In this document: in pieces, positions 43,812-52,899 of the stretch
Numbering within the stretch: the stretch's first letter is position 1
Layout: every line of letters starts with the position of its first letter
NCBI GenBank assembly: GCA_947585865.1
Contig: CANPXH010000001.1
Coordinates: 121,249-185,248 of the forward strand
Source of the DNA: an uncultured Clostridia bacterium
Lineage (GTDB): Bacteria > Bacillota > Clostridia > Lachnospirales > CAG-274
Length of the DNA stretch: 64,000 bases
Reading direction: 5' to 3'
Made by a program: the position numbers and the translations under genes
Notes under the pieces: generated by a model
What the model was told of the DNA's origin: nothing
Databases searched by the model: none
What the model saw: the letters and a program-made list of their open reading frames with translations, nothing else

Positions 43812-46095
43812 TTGCCTTCGCCTCCATGTCCAGTTTGGTCCAATAGTCCTTTATCATATAATATGATCTTTTAAGTCTTTCGTGAGAGGTAACCTTAAGA
43901 TTCCAGCCCTTCAGCGGAAATTTTTCCATAGGTATCGTATCCTCCATATGATGAGAACACGCTACGCCTGCGTACATCTCGTCTATGGAAAGATCTTCTA
44001 TACCGTAGTTTTCATAATAATCATCGTGTATCTTCATTTCGGAAGGATTGCAGAAATTCAAAAGACCCCATGGTATACGCATTTCTATATATTCATTGTC
44101 ATTTCCGCCGAATATGAAATCGGAAAGAGAATCAAAGGCCTCATCATCTGGGTTGGCATTGCCGTATCTTAGCTTGCCTGTTTCGTACTTTCTTCCCGTA
44201 ATAGCCTTGCTGCCCTTATCGGGGATATATTCCGTCTTTGTCAAAGGCAGATATATATTGGTAAACCTTATACCGTCTTTTTTAGGCGGATCATAATACG
44301 GCAGCTCGCCGTAATGCTCTCTGCCGTACATGGCATTGAGAGCTTCATATCTTTTCTGCACAAGTATCCTGCTGTCGTCTTTGCCATGTATTTTTATAAC
44401 AAAGTCGGCAGGTCTTTCAAAGGATATGTCGTAATTGAGGCAGTAGGTAGCTCCTGACTTGGGAGTTATATCCAAGGGTATGTATATCGTATCGTCATCG
44501 GATGTGCCAAAATTTCTGTGTACAAGGAAGTACAGAAATTTTTCATCGTATTTCATTGCCACATATGTATCCTTGTTGGCAGATACTATATCGGCTTCCG
44601 ACCACTCGGAAACTCTTCCGTCAACATAGCACACGCTTTTTACCTTACCCGGATCGAATGCAAGCAAGCCAAAGTATTGCTCGTTTGTCTGATAGTCGCT
44701 CCAATAAGGAGTTTTATCCAAATCCGTATAAAGCATGGTGTTCCATGTCCTTTTGAACCATTCGTCTTGCCATGAGAATATGCAGCTGCCAGCACAGCCC
44801 ACATCCATTATGTCATTATAGCAGTCAATAATACCCTGCCCCTGCTCCTGCTCGGTCATATGTCCTTGGTTTCTGTTTGTGTTGGCGTCTGTTTGAGCCA
44901 TACCACGGCCTGTAGTCACTCCGTACTCACTTATGACCACAGGTATTGTATGAAATGAATTTATAGCTTTAAGATACGCCCGATATGTATTGTATCTTCC
45001 TTTTCTGTCAATATAATATCTGTCCTGAAGATAATCCGTAATTTTAGGCCCTTTTAGCTGAGATACAAAATATTTCATATTTCCCCATGCCGAAGGACCC
45101 ATTCTTTCGCCGTATTCCTCTTCCGTAATGGAAGACGTAGCTCTCATTATCTCCAAATAATCGGGGAAATAAGAGTATATATGATAAGATGCAAAAGTTC
45201 CCGAACGGAAATATACCCGATTGATCTTTATATTTTCAACATTTATGCTCGTAGTCTTATTTCTGGCTATGACTACGCTTTCGGGATATACGAACGGATC
45301 GGTCGTAGGCCAGTTGGCAAAAGCAACAAGTCTTTGAGTGCCGTATCTCTCTGTCTCGTACTCTATTATCTTATCGCCTACTTCCGCCAAAAAGCTTTCA
45401 AAGGGCTTTGCATCCTCTGTGGTAAACATATATTTGCCCTTGTAGTGTTCCATACCCTCGTTTTTAAGGTTGGTATATTCCACTGTATAGTGCTCCCATT
45501 CCACGCCAAGGATATAGCCTATCACCCAAGGGGTAATATCCTTTCTGTAGCTTCCGTTTCCTTTGTTGCCATAGCTTAAGGCAATGTTCTTCTGACCGTG
45601 TATTACATCTATCATGGAACGGCAATCCTGTGTAAATGTGTTGTAAAACTCAGGGTCGTAGGCATCCATATGGCAATACATATCATAGTCGTCTACCCAT
45701 ACGCCTTGTATAAGATAAAGAGGGTCTTTATTATATCTGTTATATTCATAAAACGCATTGTAAAAATCATCATGGAGCATGGTATATACTCTTATGGTAT
45801 TTGCTCCCATATCCTGTATTTCCTTGAACCATCTCTTATAGGTATCCTTGTCTATGGCAAAATCCGTTGCCCACTCGCCGGGAATGCCAACGCCCATATC
45901 GACTCCTCTTATTTCAAAGGTCTTGAATCCGCTGCCGTCGTCAAGATATATATCCTTGCCCATAGTAGTGACAAAGGTAGACACGTTCTTTTCCTCTGAG
46001 TCAAAATGCGGATAGATACCAAAATTATAATAGGCTATATTCATAATGAATCCTGCAGCCACCAATATGCACATTATGATTATAAATTTTTTCAT
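43801..46095 (-). CDS. Glycoside hydrolase-like membrane-anchored protein
   Basis: A 764-residue protein with an N-terminal membrane anchor (3-22). FEIRGVDMGVGIPGEW near 59, then WFKEIQDMGANTIRVYTMLH near 90, are typical starts of GH5/GH2-type TIM barrels (clan GH-A). HTIPVVISEYGVTTGRGMAQ near 388 carries the expected nucleophile Glu, and IFSWQDEWFKRTWN lies near 440. A C-terminal ~300-residue beta-rich region resembles a carbohydrate-binding module of the DOMON-like kind. It may trim or process the polymer made by the operon's GT2, in the way that synthase operons often include a glycosidase. Substrate and activity are unproven. Confidence 0.75.
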   Translation of the reverse strand: MKKFIIIMCILVAAGFIMNIAYYNFGIYPHFDSEEKNVSTFVTTMGKDIYLDDGSGFKTFEIRGVDMGVGIPGEWATDFAIDKDTYKRWFKEIQDMGANTIRVYTMLHDDFYNAFYEYNRYNKDPLYLIQGVWVDDYDMYCHMDAYDPEFYNTFTQDCRSMIDVIHGQKNIALSYGNKGNGSYRKDITPWVIGYILGVEWEHYTVEYTNLKNEGMEHYKGKYMFTTEDAKPFESFLAEVGDKIIEYETERYGTQRLVAFANWPTTDPFVYPESVVIARNKTTSINVENIKINRVYFRSGTFASYHIYSYFPDYLEIMRATSSITEEEYGERMGPSAWGNMKYFVSQLKGPKITDYLQDRYYIDRKGRYNTYRAYLKAINSFHTIPVVISEYGVTTGRGMAQTDANTNRNQGHMTEQEQGQGIIDCYNDIMDVGCAGSCIFSWQDEWFKRTWNTMLYTDLDKTPYWSDYQTNEQYFGLLAFDPGKVKSVCYVDGRVSEWSEADIVSANKDTYVAMKYDEKFLYFLVHRNFGTSDDDTIYIPLDITPKSGATYCLNYDISFERPADFVIKIHGKDDSRILVQKRYEALNAMYGREHYGELPYYDPPKKDGIRFTNIYLPLTKTEYIPDKGSKAITGRKYETGKLRYGNANPDDEAFDSLSDFIFGGNDNEYIEMRIPWGLLNFCNPSEMKIHDDYYENYGIEDLSIDEMYAGVACSHHMEDTIPMEKFPLKGWNLKVTSHERLKRSYYMIKDYWTKLDMEAKANGK

Positions 46096-46122
46096 ATAGG
46101 TCTCCTGCCTTTTACAGATATC

Positions 46123-47649
46123 TTAGTGATCCCATTGCTTATTCAAAGAAGGATGTCCGTAGTGATTGAGTACGTCTATATTGGAGTCCATCCAGTCTCC
46201 CCGCTCCTTTATCCAGTCCTTTAAAAAAGTTTTTGCTTCATCGGGAGTGCGCTGATTTCTTTCTGAGGCGGTATATTGTATCTTTCCGTTTAAAGCATCT
46301 GCTTCATCGGTATAGAGCATATCCGTTTCATATGCCGTCTTCCACCTTTTATAATTCCTGTCCACAGCAGGACCGAGCCACTCAATGGTATCATCAATAT
46401 AATTCAAAAGGCGTTCCTCGCTGAGATATGTCTTTCTCAGCTTTCTGTACCTTTTTATTACGGCACGCTCAAATTCCTCATCCTTAGACAGCATAACAAA
46501 GGGACCGCTATAGCCGCTTTCGGCCAAAACAAATCCCTTGCCGCCATGTACTTCATGGGTGTAATTGTTACAAGCATTATTGAAATCCCATACGCACATT
46601 CTGAACTTTTCTCCCGCTCTTTTGTACATATAGGTGGAATAGCTGCCCATATCTACATTACACGTAAATTCATTTACAAGATAATAGTTAATGAAATTAT
46701 CCACATCTATGTAATTTCTGTAGCCATAGTCCTCTGTATCATGGTCATATGAAAAAAGCGCCTTTTCAAAAGCCGATATATCCAGCTCTATCTCTCTGGC
46801 CGTTTCAGGCGTGAGAGTAGACTTTCCCGGATATCTTATTGCCATATCATCCTTGCTTATCTTTACCCTTTCGGAAAATACGTCTATTTCTCTTGTGGCA
46901 TCAAGCTCCGCTTCAACAGGGCGGTCCGTTCTCACAAGATAGCCCGTAAATTTTTCGCCCTTTATCGTTGTATTGAGGTCAAGTCGACAGTCATCACCGT
47001 TCGTTATCGTTTCGGTCATGAGATAAAGTCCTCTGTACTCTCCGTTTAGAAACAATTCGCAATATCTGACATTGGGAGCATATTCCATTATATCTCCCGA
47101 AATATTGTACCACATATAATTACGAACAAGGGATTTATCCAGATAGGGTCCGTGGAGCGCCCATTCGTGGTGGGCATCCATTCCCATTACGCTGATAGGT
47201 CTGTCCATACCGTTTTCATCCACAAATTTCATAAGATAAGGAGATTTCTCAAATCTTCTGGATGAGTGGCCTCTGACACGAAAAAGGCTTCTTGTGGTAA
47301 AATTCCTTTTGTCATAAAGATGATTGTTGCCCTCTTCGTTATCTATCACCGAAACGCTTACATTTATATAATCCGTTCCATCAGGCGCTTTTGTTGTGAT
47401 AACCTCATCGAACATATCTACTTCGTCGGTGACCTGTCCGGGTATATCCTTCCCTTCGGTATCTATAAGCACAATAGGCAGATGAGTACAGAATATATCG
47501 TCCTTATGATCTGTACAGGGCGTGTATCCGGGCTCTTCCAAATGCTGATGATATCTTGTTGACGGAGTATCTCTGCTGACCATGCTAAGCAAACCAACGG
47601 TAGCTGCCATTACCAGTACAGCTGCAATACCCATAAGCTTATACTTCAT
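46123..47649 (-). CDS. CotH-family protein (secreted kinase-like)
   Basis: A 508-residue protein with an N-terminal anchor or signal (5-24). RVRGHSSRRFEKSPYLMKF near 130, MDAHHEWALHGPYLDKSLVRN near 157, GLYLMTETI near 208 and MCVWDFNNACNN near 358 are the CotH signatures; the last supplies the metal-binding Asp (D.N). CotH proteins are atypical protein kinases known from spore coats and from extracytoplasmic proteins in many bacteria. Here it is embedded in a polysaccharide operon, 15 nt from DUF4956. A surface kinase or glycan-modifying role is possible. The charged C-terminus has no other domain. Confidence 0.85.
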   Translation of the reverse strand: MKYKLMGIAAVLVMAATVGLLSMVSRDTPSTRYHQHLEEPGYTPCTDHKDDIFCTHLPIVLIDTEGKDIPGQVTDEVDMFDEVITTKAPDGTDYINVSVSVIDNEEGNNHLYDKRNFTTRSLFRVRGHSSRRFEKSPYLMKFVDENGMDRPISVMGMDAHHEWALHGPYLDKSLVRNYMWYNISGDIMEYAPNVRYCELFLNGEYRGLYLMTETITNGDDCRLDLNTTIKGEKFTGYLVRTDRPVEAELDATREIDVFSERVKISKDDMAIRYPGKSTLTPETAREIELDISAFEKALFSYDHDTEDYGYRNYIDVDNFINYYLVNEFTCNVDMGSYSTYMYKRAGEKFRMCVWDFNNACNNYTHEVHGGKGFVLAESGYSGPFVMLSKDEEFERAVIKRYRKLRKTYLSEERLLNYIDDTIEWLGPAVDRNYKRWKTAYETDMLYTDEADALNGKIQYTASERNQRTPDEAKTFLKDWIKERGDWMDSNIDVLNHYGHPSLNKQWDH

Positions 47650-47664
47650 AGTCCTTTCACCTGC

Positions 47665-48342
47665 TTAACTGCTTATATCATCATTTTGCATAACAATATT
47701 GAAATACTCAACACTGCCTGCCGCATATATTTCATCGCTTATCATGCTTCCGTGCTTATCGGCTTTGTCAAGCACCTTTTTGCTTATTTCATAAATAAGC
47801 TCTATACTGTCCTTCGTAGTGTTTTTAACTCTCATTGTGGCCTTGTGCATATATCTGTTGAATATAACTGCTTCAAGCCTTTCTTCATCGACTCTTGCGG
47901 CACGTATGATTATGAGCACACGGCCGTCGTTTTTTATGCGGCCGAAAAGGAGAAGCAGCACAAATGCAAAAATGCTTCCTATAGCGGCAACGGGGTAATC
48001 GCCTGCACCGCAGCATATGCCCACAACTATGGCCCAAAATATGTACACGGTATCTCTGGAATCCTTTATAGCCGTTCTGAAACGTACTATGGACAATGCA
48101 CCGACCATACCTAATGAAAGTGCGATATTATTGCCTATAACTATCATAACGGTAGTGGTGATGATCGTAAGCATTACAAGGGATACATTGAATTTCTTGC
48201 TGTATATGCTTCCGTCATGGGATAATCTGTATGACAAAAAAATAAAGCACGCAATGACCGATGCGGCAAGCTGCCGCAAAATTATAGCTTGGGCGGTAAG
48301 TTCACCGCCTGATCCAAGTGCTTTCAATATAACTTCTTTCAT
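47665..48342 (-). CDS. DUF4956 membrane protein
   Basis: About 225 residues with four membrane helices in the first 125 residues. NIALSLGMVGALSIVRFRTAIKDSRDT near 90 is the conserved family segment (core GALSIVRFRTAIKD), and a cytosolic ferredoxin-like C-terminus follows. DUF4956 proteins regularly accompany VTC-domain and CotH proteins; their function is unknown. The ATG at 48342 has AGAGGAGG 9 nt upstream and is preferred to an upstream in-frame start at 48390 that would overlap the VTC gene. Confidence 0.85.
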   Translation of the reverse strand: MKEVILKALGSGGELTAQAIILRQLAASVIACFIFLSYRLSHDGSIYSKKFNVSLVMLTIITTTVMIVIGNNIALSLGMVGALSIVRFRTAIKDSRDTVYIFWAIVVGICCGAGDYPVAAIGSIFAFVLLLLFGRIKNDGRVLIIIRAARVDEERLEAVIFNRYMHKATMRVKNTTKDSIELIYEISKKVLDKADKHGSMISDEIYAAGSVEYFNIVMQNDDISS

Positions 48343-48356
48343 TGAATTTCCTCCTC

Positions 48357-49046
48357 TTAATTGCTCAGTGTAACGCCTCTTGCAAGGCAATACTTACTGA
48401 CCGATATCTCGGAACAGTCTGCCGAACTGACAAGTTGTTTTATATAGCTTAATAAAAAACCGTTGTATTTTACTTCCAAAACGGAGTTGAACGGATCAAG
48501 TGCGGGATATAGGGGTATATTTTTTGAAAACAGATCGTAATTTGCCTCGGTACCCATTATGCCGGAATCTATCGTTATCCTTATACGGTTTTCCTTGGCA
48601 ATATATGCTTTGCGCAAGTATTCGACTATTACCTTTGGTCTGTAGCACATAGTGCTCATAAGGGCAAAGCACTCTGCCGCAAAAGGCTCCTTATATTGCA
48701 AAAGGACTGAATAGTCCTCTTTTATAAGCGCCTGCGCTTCATCCCGTGTCAGTCTTAAAGAGCGCTTTTTTTGATAAGCGCCTTCCTTCTGCTTCATCTC
48801 AAGCATAGCAAAATCCGAATCGGGATCGTATGCTCTCAGCCTTATCTTTCTTCTGAGTTCAAGTCCGTCAAGCTTATCCGTAAAATCCTTTTCATCGGGT
48901 GTATCAAAATACAGAGAACGTATCATATACCCGCACGAGCCGTTGTGCTCATCCCGGAGCATTATCTTTTCAAGATATCCTCTGATCCCGGCCGATAAAA
49001 CAGGATTTATAAGGAATTTCTTTTCTTGTCTTAAAACCTCATTCAT
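48357..49046 (-). CDS. VTC-domain (polyphosphate polymerase-like) protein
   Basis: About 229 residues forming one VTC tunnel domain. RQEKKFLINPV (near 6), YMIRSLYFDTPDEKDFTDKLDG (near 38; core RSLYFDTP), LRRKIRLRAY (near 62), MLEMKQKEGAYQKKRSL (near 77), KVIVEYLRKAYI and VLEVKYNGFL provide the basic and acidic residues that line the tunnel in yeast Vtc4. The family makes or binds polyphosphate. In bacteria it recurs with DUF4956 and CotH. It is the first gene of the operon behind a structured leader. ATG 49046 has GGAGG 10 nt upstream; a longer frame starting at 49073 lacks support. Confidence 0.85.
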   Translation of the reverse strand: MNEVLRQEKKFLINPVLSAGIRGYLEKIMLRDEHNGSCGYMIRSLYFDTPDEKDFTDKLDGLELRRKIRLRAYDPDSDFAMLEMKQKEGAYQKKRSLRLTRDEAQALIKEDYSVLLQYKEPFAAECFALMSTMCYRPKVIVEYLRKAYIAKENRIRITIDSGIMGTEANYDLFSKNIPLYPALDPFNSVLEVKYNGFLLSYIKQLVSSADCSEISVSKYCLARGVTLSN

Positions 49047-49075
49047 ACAAAAACAGCCTCCGACAATGAGCAAAC

Positions 49076-49239
49076 AAAAAAGGCGACACTTTCTTCACCG
49101 TTAATTGTGGCCTTACAATTACAGTACCAAATCGCCTAAAACTCACAGCATTGCAATCGTTTATAACAGCCTGCCTTGCTTATGCCCAAATATATCCAAG
49201 CAAATGCGACATACTGCCAATGCCATGCTCATCTTTTTC
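49076..49239 (-). promoter_or_regulatory. Structured leader RNA with intrinsic terminator before the VTC operon (riboswitch candidate)
   Basis: From the predicted start near 49239 the leader has P1 GCATTG/CAATGC (49218-49223 with 49148-49153) enclosing a stem TTGCTT/AAGCAA (49198-49203 with 49176-49181). It is followed by a terminator: AGGCGA (49132-49137) pairs with TCGCCT (49081-49086), an inner stem AATTGT/ACAATT lies inside, and a T-run is at 49076-49081. The stop lies before the ribosome site of the first gene. I could not match it to c-di-GMP-I, c-di-GMP-II, ydaO or other common classes from memory. Confidence 0.6.
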
Positions 49240-49245
49240 CAGTAT

Positions 49246-49274
49246 ATTATACATCATTCAGTGTTTTTTGTCAA
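49246..49274 (-). promoter_or_regulatory. Consensus promoter of the VTC-GT2 operon
   Basis: Minus strand TTGACA (49269-49274), 17 bp, TATAAT (49246-49251): perfect sigma-A consensus. Six bp further upstream begin two exact 22-bp tandem repeats. Confidence 0.85.
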
Positions 49275-49280
49275 CGCATT

Positions 49281-49324
49281 TTTGCCCTTCCGTACCCCTG
49301 TATTTGCCCTTCCGTACCCCTGTA
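49281..49324. repeat. Two exact 22-bp tandem repeats upstream of the -35
   Basis: The unit at 49281-49302 is repeated exactly at 49303-49324; its core on the plus strand is GCCCTTCCGTACCCC. The period of two helical turns next to a -35 suggests binding of a regulator dimer. The rest of the gap to 49456 shows nothing else recognisable. Confidence 0.7.
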
Positions 49325-49456
49325 TTTCTCCTCGGTTCCTTTATATTCCATACATCTTACGGTATGCATATGTTTTTTTATCACGGCGAAGCAGCCTTTC
49401 ACTCCGCCGGGATAAAAGTAACATACCAATATTTGTCATACACTCAGATACGGATA

Positions 49457-51274
49457 TCATTTGTTTATAGTATATGTATCGAGCAGCTTTGTTTCATTTT
49501 CTGTTTTCTGATACACAGTAACAGTCATAGATCGGTCGGTCACATCCACCCTTGTCATCTGGGGATATTTCCCGTCATCGCAAAACGCCGCATAATTCGG
49601 CTTTTCATCTATGGGATCGTAAAACTTGCTGCCTGTGGATGACCCAAGTGAAAAATAAACTATACCGTTTCCGTTATCGGCAGGCACATTTCCGTTCATT
49701 GGATATGAGCGTGTATAGCTGTGATCGTGTCCGGAGAATACCACATCCACGCCGACTTTTTTAAATACGCTTGGATACAAAGCCCGACCTTCAATTATAT
49801 TTTCATCCTCCCCGTGATGACCGGCCGAGAAAAGTGAAAAATGGAGAGCAGCCACTATCCACTCGGGCTTTCCGTATTTTTCCTCGCATGATCTTACGGC
49901 ATCGAGCATAAAGCTTTCGTGGGAAGATACATCCTCATTATTGGAATTGAGACAAAGGAAAAGCGCTCCTCTTCTGTAAAACCAATAATCACCGCTCATA
50001 TCCCCTGATTTTCCCTCCGTTGCTTTGTCCATATTGGGCATATAGAAGTATCGGCTGAATTGCTCTGAATTTCTTTCATGATTTCCCACAACGGCAGCGA
50101 TCGGAACCGACTTTAGAAGAGGCATACGGGTGAAAGCACAAAACAGTTCCGAGTCATTGCCGTCATCGGACTGATCTCCCAATGACAATATAAAACAAGG
50201 GTCATCCTCGCCCATTATCGTCTCAGCCAGTTCTTGATAAATATCGGCCGCCTCATCCTCTGCTTCCGCTATTTGAGGATCTCCGCCGCAAAGGAATGAA
50301 AAACCCTCTTTGGATATATCAAAGCTAAAGCTTTCGGAAGCTGCTTTATCTGTAACGCAATATTCATATTTGCCCGGAGTCAAATCCGTAATTACACCAC
50401 GATAAGTGCATACTCCATTGTCGGAGCAAACAGCCTGCGCAGCATATGTCTTGGTTTTTTCGATATCGTCATTGCAGCATTTTACCTGTATATAAGGGGA
50501 TTCACACACAGGCCCCTGCCATGTGACAAGCATTTCGCCGTCATCCCCGCCAACCCCCAGGCATACCGTATCTCTTTGCAGCGCCGCATTTTCCAAGGCA
50601 ACGGTCTCCTCATCAACGGCACACAGACTATCCATGGCAAAGTATATATCGGAGCTGTTTTCATCAGACTGGTGCAGCTCTGCAGCCAAGACATTTGCGC
50701 CCTCTCTCAGCAAGGAGCTGTCTATTGTGAATTCCTTCTTCTGCGGATCTCCGTAGGCTTCATTACAGCCATAGAAATTTGGATAGGGATATCCGTTTTT
50801 AGGAGTGTTGCAGGATAATATCTCCTTACCGTTCAAATAGATTATCACCGCATCGTCATATGTTATTTCCGCCTGCAGCGGCATTTTTACATCCTTGGCA
50901 TCCGCATTGAAATCAAGGCGAAAATAATATACAGGCACTGTTTTGCCCGTAGGCTCATACTGGCGCAGACACACCTTAGGGATCGATCCGTCTGAAAGTT
51001 CATTTAATCCTCCGTCTTTTGCTCCGAAGCTTCCCGATGCCGTATGCCAATTTGTATCGTCAAAATCAGCATATGTCCATGTCTTGTCGGATATTCCCGC
51101 CGTATCGTCTGTGTAGTGCCATATCCTTGTGTTTGTGTCCGTTATATCGCTTAAGGCAGGAAATCCCCTATTATCCGCCATATGGGATAATTTTCCGCTG
51201 CACCCTGCCAAGCACATGGTAAACACAACGACCCAAATATAAATTGCAATTTTATTTATACGGATCTTTTTCAT
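49457..51274 (-). CDS. Lipoprotein metallophosphoesterase of the purple acid phosphatase type
   Basis: A 605-residue protein with a lipoprotein signal (lipobox LAGCSG, Cys near 24). An N-terminal ~200-residue beta-sandwich region (CBM-like; YYFRLDFNADAK, GYPYPNFYG) precedes a fibronectin-like PAP N-terminal domain (ETVALENAALQRDTVCLGVG, then ITDLTPGKYEYCV). The metallophosphoesterase domain has FLCGGDPQ near 328, SLGDQSDDGND near 365, VVGNHERN near 394, LHFSLFSAGHHG near 472 and FSGHDHSYTRSYP near 506. It probably removes phosphate from external esters or from polyphosphate-like polymers. It lies behind the VTC operon but is a separate unit with 383 nt between them. Confidence 0.87.
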   Translation of the reverse strand: MKKIRINKIAIYIWVVVFTMCLAGCSGKLSHMADNRGFPALSDITDTNTRIWHYTDDTAGISDKTWTYADFDDTNWHTASGSFGAKDGGLNELSDGSIPKVCLRQYEPTGKTVPVYYFRLDFNADAKDVKMPLQAEITYDDAVIIYLNGKEILSCNTPKNGYPYPNFYGCNEAYGDPQKKEFTIDSSLLREGANVLAAELHQSDENSSDIYFAMDSLCAVDEETVALENAALQRDTVCLGVGGDDGEMLVTWQGPVCESPYIQVKCCNDDIEKTKTYAAQAVCSDNGVCTYRGVITDLTPGKYEYCVTDKAASESFSFDISKEGFSFLCGGDPQIAEAEDEAADIYQELAETIMGEDDPCFILSLGDQSDDGNDSELFCAFTRMPLLKSVPIAAVVGNHERNSEQFSRYFYMPNMDKATEGKSGDMSGDYWFYRRGALFLCLNSNNEDVSSHESFMLDAVRSCEEKYGKPEWIVAALHFSLFSAGHHGEDENIIEGRALYPSVFKKVGVDVVFSGHDHSYTRSYPMNGNVPADNGNGIVYFSLGSSTGSKFYDPIDEKPNYAAFCDDGKYPQMTRVDVTDRSMTVTVYQKTENETKLLDTYTINK

Positions 51275-51483
51275 TTACCTCTCCCCCTTTTCCCTATGTC
51301 GGGCATAACCCGAGCGCTGTATCTTATTTCATACGCCGCATAGGAACATCTCGCCTCAATGCTTTTATTTCAAACAAACGCAAAAATATCGTGAATTTTT
51401 TTAAACCAACTAAAATTTGCGCTTATAAGATCAATGCCTGCTCTTATTACAGGCAATGCCTGCCGCCTTGATACCGCTCATCT

Positions 51484-51520
51484 AAAAAACAGGGGCAGCC
51501 GCTTAATGCGGCCACCCCTT
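51484..51520 (-). terminator. Terminator of pgi
   Basis: AGGGGTGGCCGC pairs with GCGGCTGCCCCT around ATTAA, followed on the minus strand by GTTTTTT. It lies 12 nt beyond the pgi stop codon. Confidence 0.85.
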
Positions 51521-51531
51521 TATACATGGTA

Positions 51532-52872
51532 TCAGTTCAATCTTGCTTCCAGCTCAGCCTTTTGCTCTTCGTATCCCGGCTTGCCCAAAAGCGCAAACAT
51601 ATTCTTCTTGTATGCTTCAACACCCGGCTGATCAAACGGATTGACGCCTAAAATATATCCGCTTATGGCAAGTGCCTTTTCAAAGAAATATACTATCTGA
51701 CCGAAATGATAAGCATCGGTCTTTTCTATCTCGATGACCATAGTGGGAACACCGCCGTCAACATGAGCCAAGAAGGTTCCGCCGTAGGCTTTTGAATTTA
51801 CATATTGTATACTCTTGCCTGCAACAAAATTAAGTCCGTCTACATTTTCGGGATCTTCCCCTATGATGATGTCCTTCTTTGCATTTTCTACCCACAATAC
51901 GGTTTCAAAAAGATTCCTGCTGCCATCCTGTATAAACTGGCCTATGGAATGAAGATCCGTGGAGAAATTTGCGCTTACGGGGAATATGCCCTTTTGGTCT
52001 TTGCCCTCTGACTCGGCAAACAACTGCTTATACCATTCACCGAACATTGTAAGTGAAGGCTCGTAATTGGCAAGTATCTCAATGCACTTGCCCTTCTTGA
52101 GAAGTATATTCCTCAATGCCGCATACTTAAGGCAGTCGTTGTTCATAAGATCGTCATTTTTGTATTTATCTGCCGCATCCTGTGCGCCCTTCATAACTGC
52201 ATCAATATCTATGCCTGCAGCCGCCATGAGCACAAGTCCTACAGGGGTGAGCACTGAGAATCTGCCGCCTATATCATCTGTGATGACAAATGTCTCATAG
52301 CCTTCCTTATCGCAAAGGGATTTAAGCGCTCCCCTTGACCTATCGGTAGTGGCAAATATCCTGTCCTTGGCACCTTCTTTGCCGTACTTGTCCTCTATCA
52401 TCTTCTTGAATATCCTAAAAGCAATAGCAGGCTCTGTGGTCGTGCCTGACTTGGATATTACGTTGATAGAAAAATCCCTGTCGCCTATCATCTCTACTAT
52501 ATCGTTGAGATAATCTGAGCTTATGCTGTTGCCCACAAAGTATATATCGGGAAGACCCGGATGCTTTTTGTTGTTGTAATTATTGCCGTTTATAAAATCA
52601 AGAGCGGCACGGCCGCCGAGATATGAGCCGCCTATACCTATTACTACAAGCACTTCTGAATTAGCCTGTATTTTCTTTGCGGCTGCCTTTATCCTCTCAA
52701 ATTCCTCTTTGTCATAGTTAAATGGAAGGTCGACCCATCCTATAAAATCATTGCCCGCACCCTTGCCGGAATAAAGAAGATCGCTTGCCATTTTTACGGC
52801 AGGCTCTATCTTTGCCAGCTCATCTTCTCTGACAAAGTTCTTAACACCGTTTAATTTTAAAGTAATGCCCAT
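51532..52872 (-). CDS. pgi: Glucose-6-phosphate isomerase
   Basis: A 446-residue enzyme, the short form usual in Firmicutes. [19 protein letters not shown] near 75, [18 protein letters not shown] near 138 (phosphate-binding SKSGTT), [15 protein letters not shown] near 197 and [11 protein letters not shown] near 302 are family signatures. The C-terminal [16 protein letters not shown] carries the conserved Lys. It interconverts glucose-6-P and fructose-6-P in glycolysis and for sugar-nucleotide synthesis. It is last in a unit with a small lipoprotein and the PdaA-like deacetylase. The AGGAGGT ribosome site is just before the ATG. Confidence 0.96.
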   Translation of the reverse strand: MGITLKLNGVKNFVREDELAKIEPAVKMASDLLYSGKGAGNDFIGWVDLPFNYDKEEFERIKAAAKKIQANSEVLVVIGIGGSYLGGRAALDFINGNNYNNKKHPGLPDIYFVGNSISSDYLNDIVEMIGDRDFSINVISKSGTTTEPAIAFRIFKKMIEDKYGKEGAKDRIFATTDRSRGALKSLCDKEGYETFVITDDIGGRFSVLTPVGLVLMAAAGIDIDAVMKGAQDAADKYKNDDLMNNDCLKYAALRNILLKKGKCIEILANYEPSLTMFGEWYKQLFAESEGKDQKGIFPVSANFSTDLHSIGQFIQDGSRNLFETVLWVENAKKDIIIGEDPENVDGLNFVAGKSIQYVNSKAYGGTFLAHVDGGVPTMVIEIEKTDAYHFGQIVYFFEKALAISGYILGVNPFDQPGVEAYKKNMFALLGKPGYEEQKAELEARLN

Positions 52873-52899
52873 TTTGATTACCTCCTTGTATATAATGTT

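Noticed and set aside
49047..49245. Assignment of the VTC leader to c-di-GMP-I, c-di-GMP-II or ydaO riboswitch classes
   Set aside because: The conserved core sequences of these classes are absent on inspection; only a TTGGGCA-like fragment recalls c-di-GMP-II, which is not enough.
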